Assembly (NCBI GenBank): GCA_028873155.1 | Contig: JAGWML010000015.1 | Coordinates: 1-24,786, forward strand | Direction of reading: 5' to 3' | Source of the DNA: Acidobacteriota bacterium | Lineage (GTDB): Bacteria; Acidobacteriota; Terriglobia; Terriglobales; Acidobacteriaceae | DNA: 24,786 nt | Shown: positions 1 through 8,436 of the stretch, one piece after another | Layout: each line of letters starts with the position of its first letter | Numbering within the stretch: the first letter of the stretch is position 1 | The notes under the pieces: model-generated | Told to the model about the DNA's origin: nothing | The model's input: only the letters and a program-made list of their open reading frames with translations | Databases searched by the model: none | Translations under genes and position numbers: made by a program

Positions 1-2
1 GA

Positions 3-248
3 TGCGGCGGAAGGCCGTCCGTCAATTGCACTGGCAGCGTCGTGATTTCGGTCAGCCCAGCCTCAGCAGTCGCCCACGATGCTGCGACCCCACCCGGAAA
101 CCAGGTTCAATTTGTGGCAATGGCTGCACCAACCGCTGACGGCTCAGGGCAGATCAAATGTGCGAAAGAAATCGTACATTATCGTTGCCGCCAAACCTCC
201 CCTGGTCCAATGCAAGGAGCGCTCAGAATCGTACGCATGCGCAACTGA
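3..248 (+). CDS. 3' end of a CDS, possible Ig-like repeat secreted protein (partial)
   Basis: The reading frame is open from the left window edge to a TGA at 246-248, leaving about 81 residues; the start lies outside. The segment ISVSPASAVAHDAATPPGN followed by QVQFVAMA resembles the first strands of bacterial Ig-like domains that are abundant in secreted Acidobacteria proteins (a VSP...A...G...QF.A pattern). The last 40 residues (QIKCAKEIVHYRCRQ onward) do not continue that fold convincingly, so the gene may be frameshifted near its end, or the frame may be open by chance. It converges on the minus-strand TonB receptor gene, with a hairpin terminator between them. No function can be assigned. 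Confidence 0.35.
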   Translation, partial: CGGRPSVNCTGSVVISVSPASAVAHDAATPPGNQVQFVAMAAPTADGSGQIKCAKEIVHYRCRQTSPGPMQGALRIVRMRN

Positions 249-279
249 CGCACATGTCCCGTCTTTTATCTTGCGACCG

Positions 280-311
280 AAAAAATGCCGGGAGCTTAAG
301 CTCCCGGCATT
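280..311 (-). terminator. Rho-independent terminator of the Oar-like receptor gene, possibly bidirectional
   Basis: Positions 284-311 form a perfect 28-bp palindrome: a 12-bp stem (AATGCCGGGAGC) with a TTAA loop. Read on the minus strand, the stem runs straight into a T-tract complementary to the A run at 280-285. It lies 27 bp past the stop codon of the minus-strand receptor. A plus-strand transcript ending at 248 would also form the hairpin but has no T-tract. Confidence 0.85.
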
Positions 312-337
312 GCATCAAACGCTGCGGTCAGCTTCCG

Positions 338-3300
338 TCAATAGGTAAAGTGAATACCCATGGTGAACGCTCGATTGCCGCCGATGGTGTTCGTGGCTGA
401 GCCAAAGTTCGCAGCATTGTTCGGGCAGCCTTGCGTATTGCTGATTGCGTATACCGCCACGCAGGTTCCGCTTCCAACTGGGATTGTTGTGGGAAGCTGA
501 CGCGACTTACCGCTGCCGGTTGAGTACGGTAGTTGATCAAGGTTGTTCAGAGCCGACTGCTGATCCGCAGGATCGGGGCTCGTCACAATCTGGCCGTAGT
601 TGATGAAGACCGATCCCGGTGTGCAGTTGAGGAAGTTTGAGATCGACTGTTGGGTTGCACTGTTGGAGCAGGCATAATTCTGACGGATCTGCGCCTGGTC
701 CTGCGGAATATCGAGGCTCGTGGTGTTGGTGATGTTGAAGGCGTTGATGTCGTATTGAATCGCCATCCGCTCGGAGATGCGGAATACCTTACGCACTGAG
801 AGGTCCAGTCGCTTCTGCATACTCTGGCGGAAGATATTGCGCTGTCCCTTATTAAACGCCGTCTCATAGATATCCTGCGGATCGCTGCCGGTCGAAACCG
901 GGACTCCCATTTGCCCCGGCGTGACATAGTTGATCGCAATCTGCGAGGGATCGACGTACGGTATGTAGCTACCGCCCGCGCCGCGGCGTGAACCGTTATT
1001 GCCGGTGAGTGCGGTCTTGGGATGAGCAGGGTCCTTGATGCCAAGGATTGGGTTCATCAGGGTTGGGAAGTTGCCGAAATTGATGCTGCCGACCGCTCCA
1101 TAGAATTCGTAAAGCGAGTATGGCTCGCCGCTTTGCAGCGTGCCCATGCCGGTCAACTGCCAGTCATTGGTGATGTAAGAAGCAATCGTGTGCTCTTTGG
1201 TGAACTTTGGCATGTTGACCAGGAAGTTTCCATTGAACACGTGCGTACGGTCAAAATCGGACGACGCATAGGAATCGCGCAGACGCTTCGGGTCGTCGCC
1301 TGTGAAGAACAGACCGATGTCGCTCTGCTCGTCCAGTGCGTGGCTCCAGGTGTAGCTGCCGCCGACCTGGAAGTTATGCGACAGCCGCTTCTCTACGTGC
1401 GTCTCCAGCGCATCGTAAGCCGAAACGCCGACGCTCTGAAAGTCTGCTGCGTTCGGACTGTATCCAACGTAAGGTGCGCGGAAATCCGTATTACCGCCGT
1501 CCAGCGTGTTCCAGGGCTCGCCGGAAATCGGATAGTAGTACTGATACCCGTAGGAGTCGGTAAACAGGTTGTACTGATTCAGCACGTCAAATCCGTAGGT
1601 TGCTGTTTCACCCCAGATCGGATGCCCTGCAGTGGCAATTCCCGGCTCATTCAGCGGCAGAGGCATGACAGAGTGGCGGCCGCGATTGCCGGAGTAGCCA
1701 ATCGTTATGGCGAGATCGTTCGTCGGTTGCCATTGCACATTCAGCGTGTAGTTAATTGTGTATGGCAACACATTGTTCTTGTCATAGGTCCCAAAGTTCA
1801 GAGTTGCAGTGCAATCCAGATAGCCGGGGTAAGTCTGGCTGTCGATTGCGCCGCACGCGTTTCCGTACTGCGGATCCGATGCGGGACCAGTCATGATGTT
1901 GAGCTGATTTTGCAGCGCCTGCTTTACTGTAGCGGGATTAGAGTTTGGCGGAACGTAGCTTGAAACCGAAAGCCCCGTGCCGATGGGATTGGCAAGTGTC
2001 CCGCCGTTGCCGTTTGCATAGCTGACCAGCGGCGCAGACTCTGTGACGCCGAAGGGCCCGCCGATCGATCCGCCTGCTGGCTGGGAGAGATAACTGACCA
2101 GTTCGCCCCGGTCATAGTAGATGCCCGCTCCGCCGTTGATCACCAGCTTGCCCTTGAATGACTTCGGCGAGTAAGCAAAGCCAAGTCTCGGCGAGATGCC
2201 CCACTGGCGGCCATTCAGGGTGGAATTGCTGACGCCCGGCGTTGGGTTGTACTTGTTGTTGCCGGCCACAATAAACCCGGAGTTATTCACGGTAAACCCG
2301 GTGGTTGATGTTCCCGTTACGCTATACAGCGCCGGATCAAAGTTGAACATGTTGCCGTACTTCTCGGTCAGGCCACCGTGGTAGTCGTAACGGAAACCGC
2401 CGGTGAGACTGAGATTCGGCAACACCTGCCACTTGTCCTGCACGTAGCCGGACAATTCATTCGAGCGGTAGTAGCGGTCCGCATTATTGCGATGGCTGAC
2501 TGGGTCGATGCTCTCAATCACGTTGGACGAGTGCACTTTGCCCTGCAGGAAGTTGTCGAAGCTGCTTGAGGTCACTTCCGCAAAGCCGTTACGGTTATTG
2601 GTGAGGTTGAGCTGCGTGTAACTGTAGCCACCGCCTGCCACGATGGTGTGTTTGCCGGCCGTGAAGATCACGTTCGTGGAAGGATTGAGGCGGTTCTGGT
2701 AGTAACCCATGTCCACAAATGCGCTGAACGGCCCAACCGTCGCGCCGGGCGAGTACTGGTCGTTATTTGCAAACGCATTAATCTGCAGCCCGGGGAGACC
2801 GGGATTCAGACCGGGTGAGCCGGCGCCAACGCCAAAGTTGCCGCCGGGAACAGTCTGCGTGAAGTAGCTGTACGAGCCCATGCGCACAAAGCCGAGGCGT
2901 TGCTCCCAGTTCAGCCGCGGGCCGATTGCGATGGTGTTGTCGATTGCCGCAACCTGCGATCCGTTGTTCTGTGTGACGGGGAAACCGCCAACCTGCGAAT
3001 ATCCGTATGGCCTGGTCACAGGCGCATCTTGATAGAAGTACTTGGCAGATAGGCGATCATTCTTGGTCATGTCATAGTCCAGATCCACCGTAGCCTGGTC
3101 GGAGGTCAGAACTGACGTGCCAATCAGAATCACGTTTGGAACGCCATACTGATACGGCGCATTGGACTGGGCTGACGGAATCATGTACTGCCCATTGGGC
3201 AGTTTTGCGTTGAGCAGACCCGCGGCAATGGAGTTAATCTGGCTCGCCGTCGTGGATCCGCCCCAGACTGCGTCTGCATTGGCCAGGCCCGTATTTGAGC

Positions 3301-4447
3301 GGTCATTCGTCAGCGCCGAGGGAACCGTCATCTCTGAGATTCCCGTTTGTTCGTCGGCGTTGGAACGGCGTTGATAAGCCGCGAAGAAGAAGAGCCTATT
3401 CTTCACGACCGGGCCGCCTACCGTGGCGCCGCTTGTCCAGCGGCGAATGAAGGGATGGATGAGCGAGGATGGAAATACGCCGATGCCCTGTTGAGCAAGC
3501 TGATAGGCCTGGCTGAAGAAGGCCGGTGAAGCGTTCATATCGCCATTGGCATAGCTGCCAAAGACCTGCCCGTGCCAGTTATTAGTGCCTGTGGCGGTGT
3601 TCACGTCAATCTGTGCGCCACTGGTAGCGCCCTGTTGCGCGTCATACATCGACGCATTCACGCGCAATTCCTGCATGAACTCCGGAGGAGGCGAAGGCAG
3701 ACTGTTGCCGTTCGAACCGTAGACCGACGTGCCTACCGAATACGCGCCGCCAACGGTTGCTGCGCTGCCGATGTTGAAGTTGTACCGCTGTGAGGTGTCG
3801 CCGCTCGAGCTCATCCCGTTGAACAAGTTGGTCGAATCCACTCCGTCCATCTGGAATGTGTTGGACGTAGCGCGCTGCCCGTTGGCCCAGATGTTCTGAT
3901 TTCCCAGCCCGGAGTTTGAATCGAGGTTCGACAACAGCTCAGCATTTACACCGGGAGAAAGCACAGCCACCTGCGTGAAGCTGCCGGTCGCCAGAGGCGT
4001 TATATCAATTTGCCCAGCATCCAGCGTGTAGCCATTCGTCGCGTCGGTTGCGTTCAGCAGCGGATTCGCCGTCACTTCAACCGATTGCGAGACCTGGCCC
4101 ATCTTCATATTCACATTCACCGTTGCCGCTCGCGCTTCCTGCACCACGATGCCCTTCAGCGTGGTGGTCTCGAAGCCTTCATGTGCTACTCGGACCAGAT
4201 AGTTGCCGATCGGCAGATTGAAAATCTGAAAGAAGCCTGTCGCCTGAGTGGTGGTTGTGCGCGTCAGGCTCGTGGCCGGATTCGTCACCGTCACCGTTGC
4301 ATCTGGGATTGCGGCGCCCGAGGGATCGAGAACGGTCCCGTTCACTGACCCGAGGGTTTGCTGAGCCTGGATTGAATGCACTCCGAAACATGCGATCAAA
4401 AGCAACAGGCAACATTGAGTGGCGCTCCACCAAAATGATCGATTCAT
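338..4447 (-). CDS. Oar-like TonB-dependent receptor with N-terminal CarboxypepD_reg domain
   Basis: This is a very large outer-membrane receptor (1369 aa), presumably for TonB-driven uptake of a bulky ligand; the substrate cannot be read from sequence. I start it at the ATG at 4447 because GAGGAG sits 5-6 nt upstream and a signal peptide follows at once (MNRSFWWSATQCCLLLLIAC, cleavage near residue 28, IQA-Q). An in-frame ATG 48 codons upstream would bury the signal peptide. Residues about 32-105 form a CarboxypepD_reg domain (GSVNGTVLDPSGAAIPDATV, GFFQIFNLPIGNYLVRV). A linker with QSVEVTANP (about 121-129) leads to a plug-like region and a long beta-barrel ending in the aromatic residue of GIHFTY. 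This architecture matches the Oar/Cna-type family expanded in Acidobacteria, often linked to polysaccharide or protein use. It appears monocistronic: a hairpin terminator follows and a separate upstream region precedes it. Confidence 0.9.
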   Translation of the reverse strand: MNRSFWWSATQCCLLLLIACFGVHSIQAQQTLGSVNGTVLDPSGAAIPDATVTVTNPATSLTRTTTTQATGFFQIFNLPIGNYLVRVAHEGFETTTLKGIVVQEARAATVNVNMKMGQVSQSVEVTANPLLNATDATNGYTLDAGQIDITPLATGSFTQVAVLSPGVNAELLSNLDSNSGLGNQNIWANGQRATSNTFQMDGVDSTNLFNGMSSSGDTSQRYNFNIGSAATVGGAYSVGTSVYGSNGNSLPSPPPEFMQELRVNASMYDAQQGATSGAQIDVNTATGTNNWHGQVFGSYANGDMNASPAFFSQAYQLAQQGIGVFPSSLIHPFIRRWTSGATVGGPVVKNRLFFFAAYQRRSNADEQTGISEMTVPSALTNDRSNTGLANADAVWGGSTTASQINSIAAGLLNAKLPNGQYMIPSAQSNAPYQYGVPNVILIGTSVLTSDQATVDLDYDMTKNDRLSAKYFYQDAPVTRPYGYSQVGGFPVTQNNGSQVAAIDNTIAIGPRLNWEQRLGFVRMGSYSYFTQTVPGGNFGVGAGSPGLNPGLPGLQINAFANNDQYSPGATVGPFSAFVDMGYYQNRLNPSTNVIFTAGKHTIVAGGGYSYTQLNLTNNRNGFAEVTSSSFDNFLQGKVHSSNVIESIDPVSHRNNADRYYRSNELSGYVQDKWQVLPNLSLTGGFRYDYHGGLTEKYGNMFNFDPALYSVTGTSTTGFTVNNSGFIVAGNNKYNPTPGVSNSTLNGRQWGISPRLGFAYSPKSFKGKLVINGGAGIYYDRGELVSYLSQPAGGSIGGPFGVTESAPLVSYANGNGGTLANPIGTGLSVSSYVPPNSNPATVKQALQNQLNIMTGPASDPQYGNACGAIDSQTYPGYLDCTATLNFGTYDKNNVLPYTINYTLNVQWQPTNDLAITIGYSGNRGRHSVMPLPLNEPGIATAGHPIWGETATYGFDVLNQYNLFTDSYGYQYYYPISGEPWNTLDGGNTDFRAPYVGYSPNAADFQSVGVSAYDALETHVEKRLSHNFQVGGSYTWSHALDEQSDIGLFFTGDDPKRLRDSYASSDFDRTHVFNGNFLVNMPKFTKEHTIASYITNDWQLTGMGTLQSGEPYSLYEFYGAVGSINFGNFPTLMNPILGIKDPAHPKTALTGNNGSRRGAGGSYIPYVDPSQIAINYVTPGQMGVPVSTGSDPQDIYETAFNKGQRNIFRQSMQKRLDLSVRKVFRISERMAIQYDINAFNITNTTSLDIPQDQAQIRQNYACSNSATQQSISNFLNCTPGSVFINYGQIVTSPDPADQQSALNNLDQLPYSTGSGKSRQLPTTIPVGSGTCVAVYAISNTQGCPNNAANFGSATNTIGGNRAFTMGIHFTY

Positions 4448-4612
4448 ATTCTCCTCGCAATTTTGACTTGAACAACCGGCGTGGCTCATTTCCTTTTGAG
4501 CAAGCTGGAGTATGCACTCACCGCTTGCCCCTGGTGTCTTCAACCCAGGCAGGCTTTGTCGCACAGACGATGGACGGCTGGGAGAGTTCAAAAACAGAAT
4601 TTGTAAAAACTA

Positions 4613-4640
4613 TCTATAGTTTCTGCTAATTACGCTCAAA
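4613..4640 (-). promoter_or_regulatory. Possible promoter and inverted repeat upstream of the Oar-like receptor
   Basis: On the minus strand, TTTGAG (4635-4640) and TATAGA (4613-4618) are 16 bp apart, a weak sigma70-like pair about 165 bp before the start codon. The -10 lies inside a perfect inverted repeat AAACTAT-CT-ATAGTTT (4607-4622), which could be an operator. The rest of the 4448-4700 leader shows no other strong signal besides the ribosome binding site. Confidence 0.3.
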
Positions 4641-4700
4641 GACCCAAGTAAAAAATCACGCGGAGATTGGCTTTATGAATGTAAAACTGTGGAAAATGCA

Positions 4701-4756
4701 GCAGAAACCCGGCTCACGCAGACTTTTAACGCTGCGTTGATAGAGCCGGGTTCTGC
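4701..4756 (-). terminator. Probable hairpin terminator after the BtuB-like receptor gene
   Basis: An outer stem GCAGAAACCCGGCTC (4701-4715) pairs with GAGCCGGGTTCTGC (4743-4756) with one bulged base. An inner stem ACGCAG/CTGCGT follows, closing on an A/T-rich loop. It starts 25 bp past the stop codon at 4782. Only a loose TGCATTTTCC follows on the minus strand, so it may be a weak or factor-assisted terminator, or an mRNA-stabilising hairpin. Confidence 0.55.
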
Positions 4757-4781
4757 CGCTGCTTGGTCTTCTGGTGAATCG

Positions 4782-7259
4782 TTATTGCGCCTTCGATCGG
4801 CCCCATTGCAATCGGAGGCCGGCTCGAACGCTGATCGGCAGACTGACATAGCCGATGGGCGCGATGTGCTGATTGTTCGTGAGATTATCCGCAATGCCGT
4901 AGACCCCAACCCAACGCCGCAGTTGATAGCTGGCGCCAAGGTCCAGCTTGGCGTAGCCATAGTCAAGGTTGCGGTTGGGCAGCAGCAGGCTATTGCCGCC
5001 GTTGAGGTCTGCACCACCCAGAAAATCCGAATCATCTGAGCGGCTGACAAATGCGCTGTTCAGCAAGGCTGAGAAGGACTTGTGCGTGTAGGTTGCCGAT
5101 AGAAATCCCGTGTGCGGCGGACGCCGAAACGGACGCGCCCCCTGCAAAGGCGAGTACACTCCGATCGGAATCCCGTTGAATGTAGGCACCGGCCCAAGCA
5201 GCGCCACATCGCTGTTGGTAAAGCTGCGCTGCACCACTCCGTCGAGATAGGTGTACCCGCCACGGAGAAAGATTCCCGCTCCGATTCCACCCTCCACCGT
5301 CGTCTCCACACCAAGTGCGCGATACGCCTCGCTGTTCAGACTCAGCTCATACGCGCCATTGGCCTGCAAGAATTGCGCGAGCTGATTCTGCTGCGCGGCG
5401 GAGAGTCCGGGCAGAAGTTGAGGCACAAGATCCAGACCAACATACTCGATCTGCCGGCCAAATTCGTTATGGAAAAAGCGCGTACGGAATACCAGACGCT
5501 GGCTGAAGAATGATTGCTCTACGCCGCCTTCATAGGTTCTTGTAAATGGCGCGGCAAGCGGACCAACCTGAAGTTGCTGAATCGTCGACTGGCCGCCATT
5601 CGAAGCCAGAAAGTTGTAGAGCGAGTAGAACTGGTCGGTCAGCGACGGCTCACGCACGGCATCGCCAAAGTTGAAGAGCACGCGCGTGCCGCTGAATACG
5701 CCGCTGCGCGGCTTCATGGCGTAAAGCGAAAATCCAGCCTGTGGAGTTCCCTCGGAGCCGAATAGAGAATAGTGCTCGAGGTCTCCACCAAGCGTGTAGA
5801 AGAAGCGGCCTCTGAAATCGCCATGGACGGCAGCGCGATAGTCGTAGTTTGTGCGTTCTACGGGCGTGTAGTAGGAACTGCCCGGTTCAGATCCGCGCTC
5901 ATCCTCATATTGGAACCCAATGAGCCCGACGATATGCGGCGTAAATGTGTAATCGCCCTGGTAGACCAGGGCATCGCGGTTTGAAACAAGCTGGTACGCC
6001 TGCGGATAGGTACCCGCGTAGTCCATGAGCGCCTGGCCAGAAACGGAATAGCCATTTGCTCCCGTAATGGTGACCGCGTTGCCGAAGCTGTCACCATACG
6101 CATCAAACGTGCCCGAACCCACCTGCGACCACATGTGATACTGCTCGCGCTTGCGCGTTGCTCCGTACCGGATCACATTGTGGAAGTCCACTGTGGTCTG
6201 GTTCTCGACAGATCCGCTCACGAAGAGATCCTGATCCTTCTGCGTTGCGCTGTTCGACAATCCGTAGAAGGCGTACGTTCCCGGAACGCCCGTGCCATCC
6301 ACACCGTAATGAACCGTTCCCCGAATCTGTGTCGATCCATTCGGTTGCCAGCCGAAGTTGCCGGATGCCGTGGCCACGTGAAACTCGTCATTGGGCAGAT
6401 CGTTCGCCGTCTGCAGCCAGCTGAACTCACCCAGATAATCCAGCTTGTTATGAGCTCCGGCGAGTTCCAAGTCCTCCTGCGAAGTCGTGAAGCGGCCGAA
6501 GTCTCCGTGAAACAGAATTGATGGAAAACTCGTCGTTCCGCGGGGTGTTGTCAGGCTTACAACACCGCTGGCTGCATCGGCACCATAGAGACTCGAGTTG
6601 GGGCCGCGATACACCTCGGCCCGCTCCAATCCGGTCGTGGACAGAGGTCCAAAGTCAAAGCGTCCACCCAGATCGCCCGCGTCCACGCCATCCAGCAGAA
6701 TCTTGTTTGCGTCTGAGTCGCCGCCGCGCACGAAGAGTGAAGTCTGCGCGCCCAATTGGCCAGTTTGCACAACAAATGTCCCTGGCATCATGCGCAGCGA
6801 ACTCACAAGGTCGGTTCGCAGGTCCAGCTCATCGAGCCCTAATACAGTTGTGGCCGCGCCCACCTGCGCCTGCGGAGTGGGAGTGCCGTTGGCCGTTACC
6901 ACAATCGACTCCCTTGCCCACTCCGGTTCCATCACCAGGTTGCGCTCAATCTGGTCCATTCTGCCGGCATAAAACACCGGCGTCTCCAACTGGCGGAAGG
7001 TCTGTGCGGAAATCATCAGGAAGAAGCGGCCCGCAGTGCCTGTGTCCATCTCAAAACTTCCATCCGCCCCTGATACTGCGGATGCGACGATGGATCCGTT
7101 ATGGATGAGCACAACTGCCGCATTCCGCACTTTGGCGCCGGAGGCATCAGTGACCACACCATGAATCGTGGCGGCCTCCGCTTTGCTGGTTTGTGAAAGA
7201 AGATACGTCGATAGGATGACGAGCGCGAGAACGGCGCGTACTGGACGGGAAAAACGCAT
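4782..7259 (-). CDS. btuB: BtuB-like TonB-dependent vitamin B12 receptor with CarboxypepD_reg domain
   Basis: Outer-membrane receptor (825 aa) that most likely imports cobalamin or related corrinoids. Two lines of evidence agree: a cobalamin riboswitch lies directly upstream, and the N-terminal part matches the BtuB layout. After a signal peptide (residues 1-30, ending SKAEAA) and a CarboxypepD_reg domain (31-110, TIHGVVTDASGAKV) comes ESIVVTAN at 117-124, very like the TonB box of E. coli BtuB. The plug follows (LDELDLRTDLVSSLRMMPG, SLFVRGGDSDANKILLDGVD, YRGPNSSLYGADAASGVVSL) and then a barrel to the end. It is longer than enteric BtuB (about 600 aa), partly because of the extra N-terminal domain. 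The ATG at 7259 is preferred over the TTG one codon upstream because AAGGAG lies 6 nt before the ATG but only 3 nt before the TTG. The gene name rests on riboswitch plus homology; another corrinoid or metal complex is possible. Confidence 0.88.
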   Translation of the reverse strand: MRFSRPVRAVLALVILSTYLLSQTSKAEAATIHGVVTDASGAKVRNAAVVLIHNGSIVASAVSGADGSFEMDTGTAGRFFLMISAQTFRQLETPVFYAGRMDQIERNLVMEPEWARESIVVTANGTPTPQAQVGAATTVLGLDELDLRTDLVSSLRMMPGTFVVQTGQLGAQTSLFVRGGDSDANKILLDGVDAGDLGGRFDFGPLSTTGLERAEVYRGPNSSLYGADAASGVVSLTTPRGTTSFPSILFHGDFGRFTTSQEDLELAGAHNKLDYLGEFSWLQTANDLPNDEFHVATASGNFGWQPNGSTQIRGTVHYGVDGTGVPGTYAFYGLSNSATQKDQDLFVSGSVENQTTVDFHNVIRYGATRKREQYHMWSQVGSGTFDAYGDSFGNAVTITGANGYSVSGQALMDYAGTYPQAYQLVSNRDALVYQGDYTFTPHIVGLIGFQYEDERGSEPGSSYYTPVERTNYDYRAAVHGDFRGRFFYTLGGDLEHYSLFGSEGTPQAGFSLYAMKPRSGVFSGTRVLFNFGDAVREPSLTDQFYSLYNFLASNGGQSTIQQLQVGPLAAPFTRTYEGGVEQSFFSQRLVFRTRFFHNEFGRQIEYVGLDLVPQLLPGLSAAQQNQLAQFLQANGAYELSLNSEAYRALGVETTVEGGIGAGIFLRGGYTYLDGVVQRSFTNSDVALLGPVPTFNGIPIGVYSPLQGARPFRRPPHTGFLSATYTHKSFSALLNSAFVSRSDDSDFLGGADLNGGNSLLLPNRNLDYGYAKLDLGASYQLRRWVGVYGIADNLTNNQHIAPIGYVSLPISVRAGLRLQWGRSKAQ

Positions 7260-7307
7260 CAACGGCTCCTTCGTTCCCCTCGGAACGCAAGCGGGTTGGG
7301 ATGCGCC

Positions 7308-7550
7308 AAGGACCGGTCTCCTGACTTGCGCCTAAATCAGCCACCTTCCCAGATTCGCGCCACGAAGGCTGCGTTTCCAGTGGATCGTGCGTCTCTGGAA
7401 TCAAATCTCCCGGAGGCTTTGGCTGATTCTTCTGCCGGCTAACGACGTGGGCCGGACAGTGGCGCTCACAGTTGCGGGGCAGTGGCGGATTCTCACCGCC
7501 TTCCCGAGCATCCTGGCGATAGCTGTGAAGAGTTGAGCGACGGCCGACTA
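7308..7550 (-). promoter_or_regulatory. Cobalamin (adenosylcobalamin-class) riboswitch
   Basis: On the minus strand the conserved core is plain: GGGAAGGCGGTGAGAATCC (within 7486-7506), then CCACTGCCCCGCAACTGTGA (about 7468-7487), and near the 3' end the B12 box AGTCAGGAGACCGGT (about 7312-7326). The order and spacing fit the Rfam Cobalamin family; the outer boundaries are estimates. About 50 nt separate the B12 box from the btuB start. This stretch holds a 6-bp hairpin CGTTCC/GGAACG (7272-7287) abutting the AAGGAG ribosome binding site. There is no T-run typical of an intrinsic terminator, so control of translation initiation is more likely than attenuation. By family behaviour, B12 binding should lower btuB expression. 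Confidence 0.95.
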
Positions 7551-7559
7551 CCGTGGCAA

Positions 7560-7590
7560 TGATGCCATCGAAGCGATTTCGATGACATCA
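7560..7590. repeat. Inverted repeat at the predicted btuB transcription start
   Basis: TGATG-c-CATCGAA, loop GCGAT, TTCGATG-a-CATCA: 12 paired positions per arm with one internal mismatch. It covers the start site predicted from the promoter at 7594-7622, so it could be a repressor operator or a 5' stem-loop of the leader. It also lies downstream of the tRNA gene on the same strand but lacks a T-tract, making a terminator role less likely. Confidence 0.5.
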
Positions 7591-7593
7591 ACA

Positions 7594-7622
7594 ATCTTAG
7601 AGGAACTGCAAGATCGAGTCAA
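7594..7622 (-). promoter_or_regulatory. Predicted sigma70-type promoter of the riboswitch-btuB transcript
   Basis: On the minus strand TTGACT (7617-7622) and TAAGAT (7594-7599) are separated by exactly 17 bp. Transcription would start near 7587, giving a leader of about 330 nt that contains the entire riboswitch. Position, spacing and the -35 match support it; the -10 is only a 4/6 match. Confidence 0.6.
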
Positions 7623-7680
7623 AACGTCGTCTGAGAAGAATTTTCGTGAAGTCAGCGGACTTTTTCGGCTGGTCAAACAG

Positions 7681-7757
7681 TGGTGACCCCGGGAAGATTC
7701 GAACTTCCGACACGCAGTTTAGGAAACTGCTGCTCTATCCACCTGAGCTACGGGGCC
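7681..7757 (-). tRNA. tRNA-Arg (anticodon CCT)
   Basis: The minus strand folds as a complete 77-nt tRNA. The acceptor stem GGCCCCG pairs with CGGGGTC (one G-U), and the D arm is TAGCTCAGGTGGATAGAGCA. The anticodon stem GCAGT/ACTGC encloses the loop TTCCTAA (anticodon CCT, reading AGG), and the T arm contains GTTCGAATC. The 3' CCA is encoded (7681-7683). Confidence 0.97.
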
Positions 7758-8436
7758 ACATCTTGCAACTTCCCTGGATTGATTCGATGAAATGCGATCA
7801 TGTGCAAGTTCTCCGGAAACCGTCTCTTGGCTGGCGGCCGATGGAGTAACCGGCTTGTATTCGTGTTTGCCGGGTCTTGTTCACTTCCCGCTGCCCAAGC
7901 TGCCATTGAAACAGACGCAAGCCCATTCACAGATGCGCAAGTGCTGCAATCAAGGTACGCGGATCGCCTCCATATCTGGATGCAGCCGCGCCAGTTCGCT
8001 TCGTACCCAGGCAGAAGTCACCCTTGTATCGTCAGCCTAATTGCAAAGGGATCGTTGTTGCAATGCCGGCCGGCATCGCCAACCACGGCATGAATCGGCC
8101 CCGCAAGTCAGCGTCGGCAGCGGCACCGGAGCAGAGCTCGTGACCATGCCTGGACTGGCAGATTGGGAGCGGAAATGCGCCGCTGGATTTATATCGATCG
8201 CACACGGCCCGATTCTACTGCTTGCCTGCTCACGAATCAGACTCGCACGTGCCTTCTAGGAAGTCTGAAATAGCTCACCTGGATCGAGAATAGGCACATG
8301 ACTCCCAGCTACCTTGCGCTCGCAATCAATCGTCTCGTTTGCCGGATTGATTCCGGTAAGGCGTGCTTGAATCGCTGCCACTTCGCTGCATACCTCAGGT
8401 CTGCCAGCGCAGGACTCTCCATACTTCTCAGCAGCG
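7758..8436. other. Intergenic stretch with no recognisable gene
   Basis: About 680 bp between tRNA-Arg and the S8 protease gene. Only short frames occur (under 100 codons, e.g. 7800-8093 plus and 8256-8501 minus). I found no Shine-Dalgarno signal or family motif supporting them. No IS-like terminal repeats or tandem repeats were seen. It may hold decayed coding sequence, since some short minus-strand stretches read like protein fragments broken by stops, but I cannot name any gene. Confidence 0.5.

Noticed and set aside
1022..1963. A 313-codon plus-strand frame
   Set aside because: Antisense to the Oar-like receptor barrel; no ribosome binding site or motif.
4448..4591. A 48-codon N-terminal extension of the Oar-like receptor
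   Set aside because: The downstream ATG at 4447 has a strong GAGGAG site and is followed at once by a signal peptide; the extension would place the signal peptide internally.
7147..7404. An 85-codon minus-strand frame through the riboswitch
   Set aside because: It overlaps the start of btuB in another frame and the conserved riboswitch RNA; no ribosome binding site or family motif.
7646..7849. A 67-codon plus-strand frame with the sequence IRTSDTQFRKLLLYPPELRG
   Set aside because: This is the well-known spurious translation of the antisense strand of a tRNA gene; it covers tRNA-Arg exactly.
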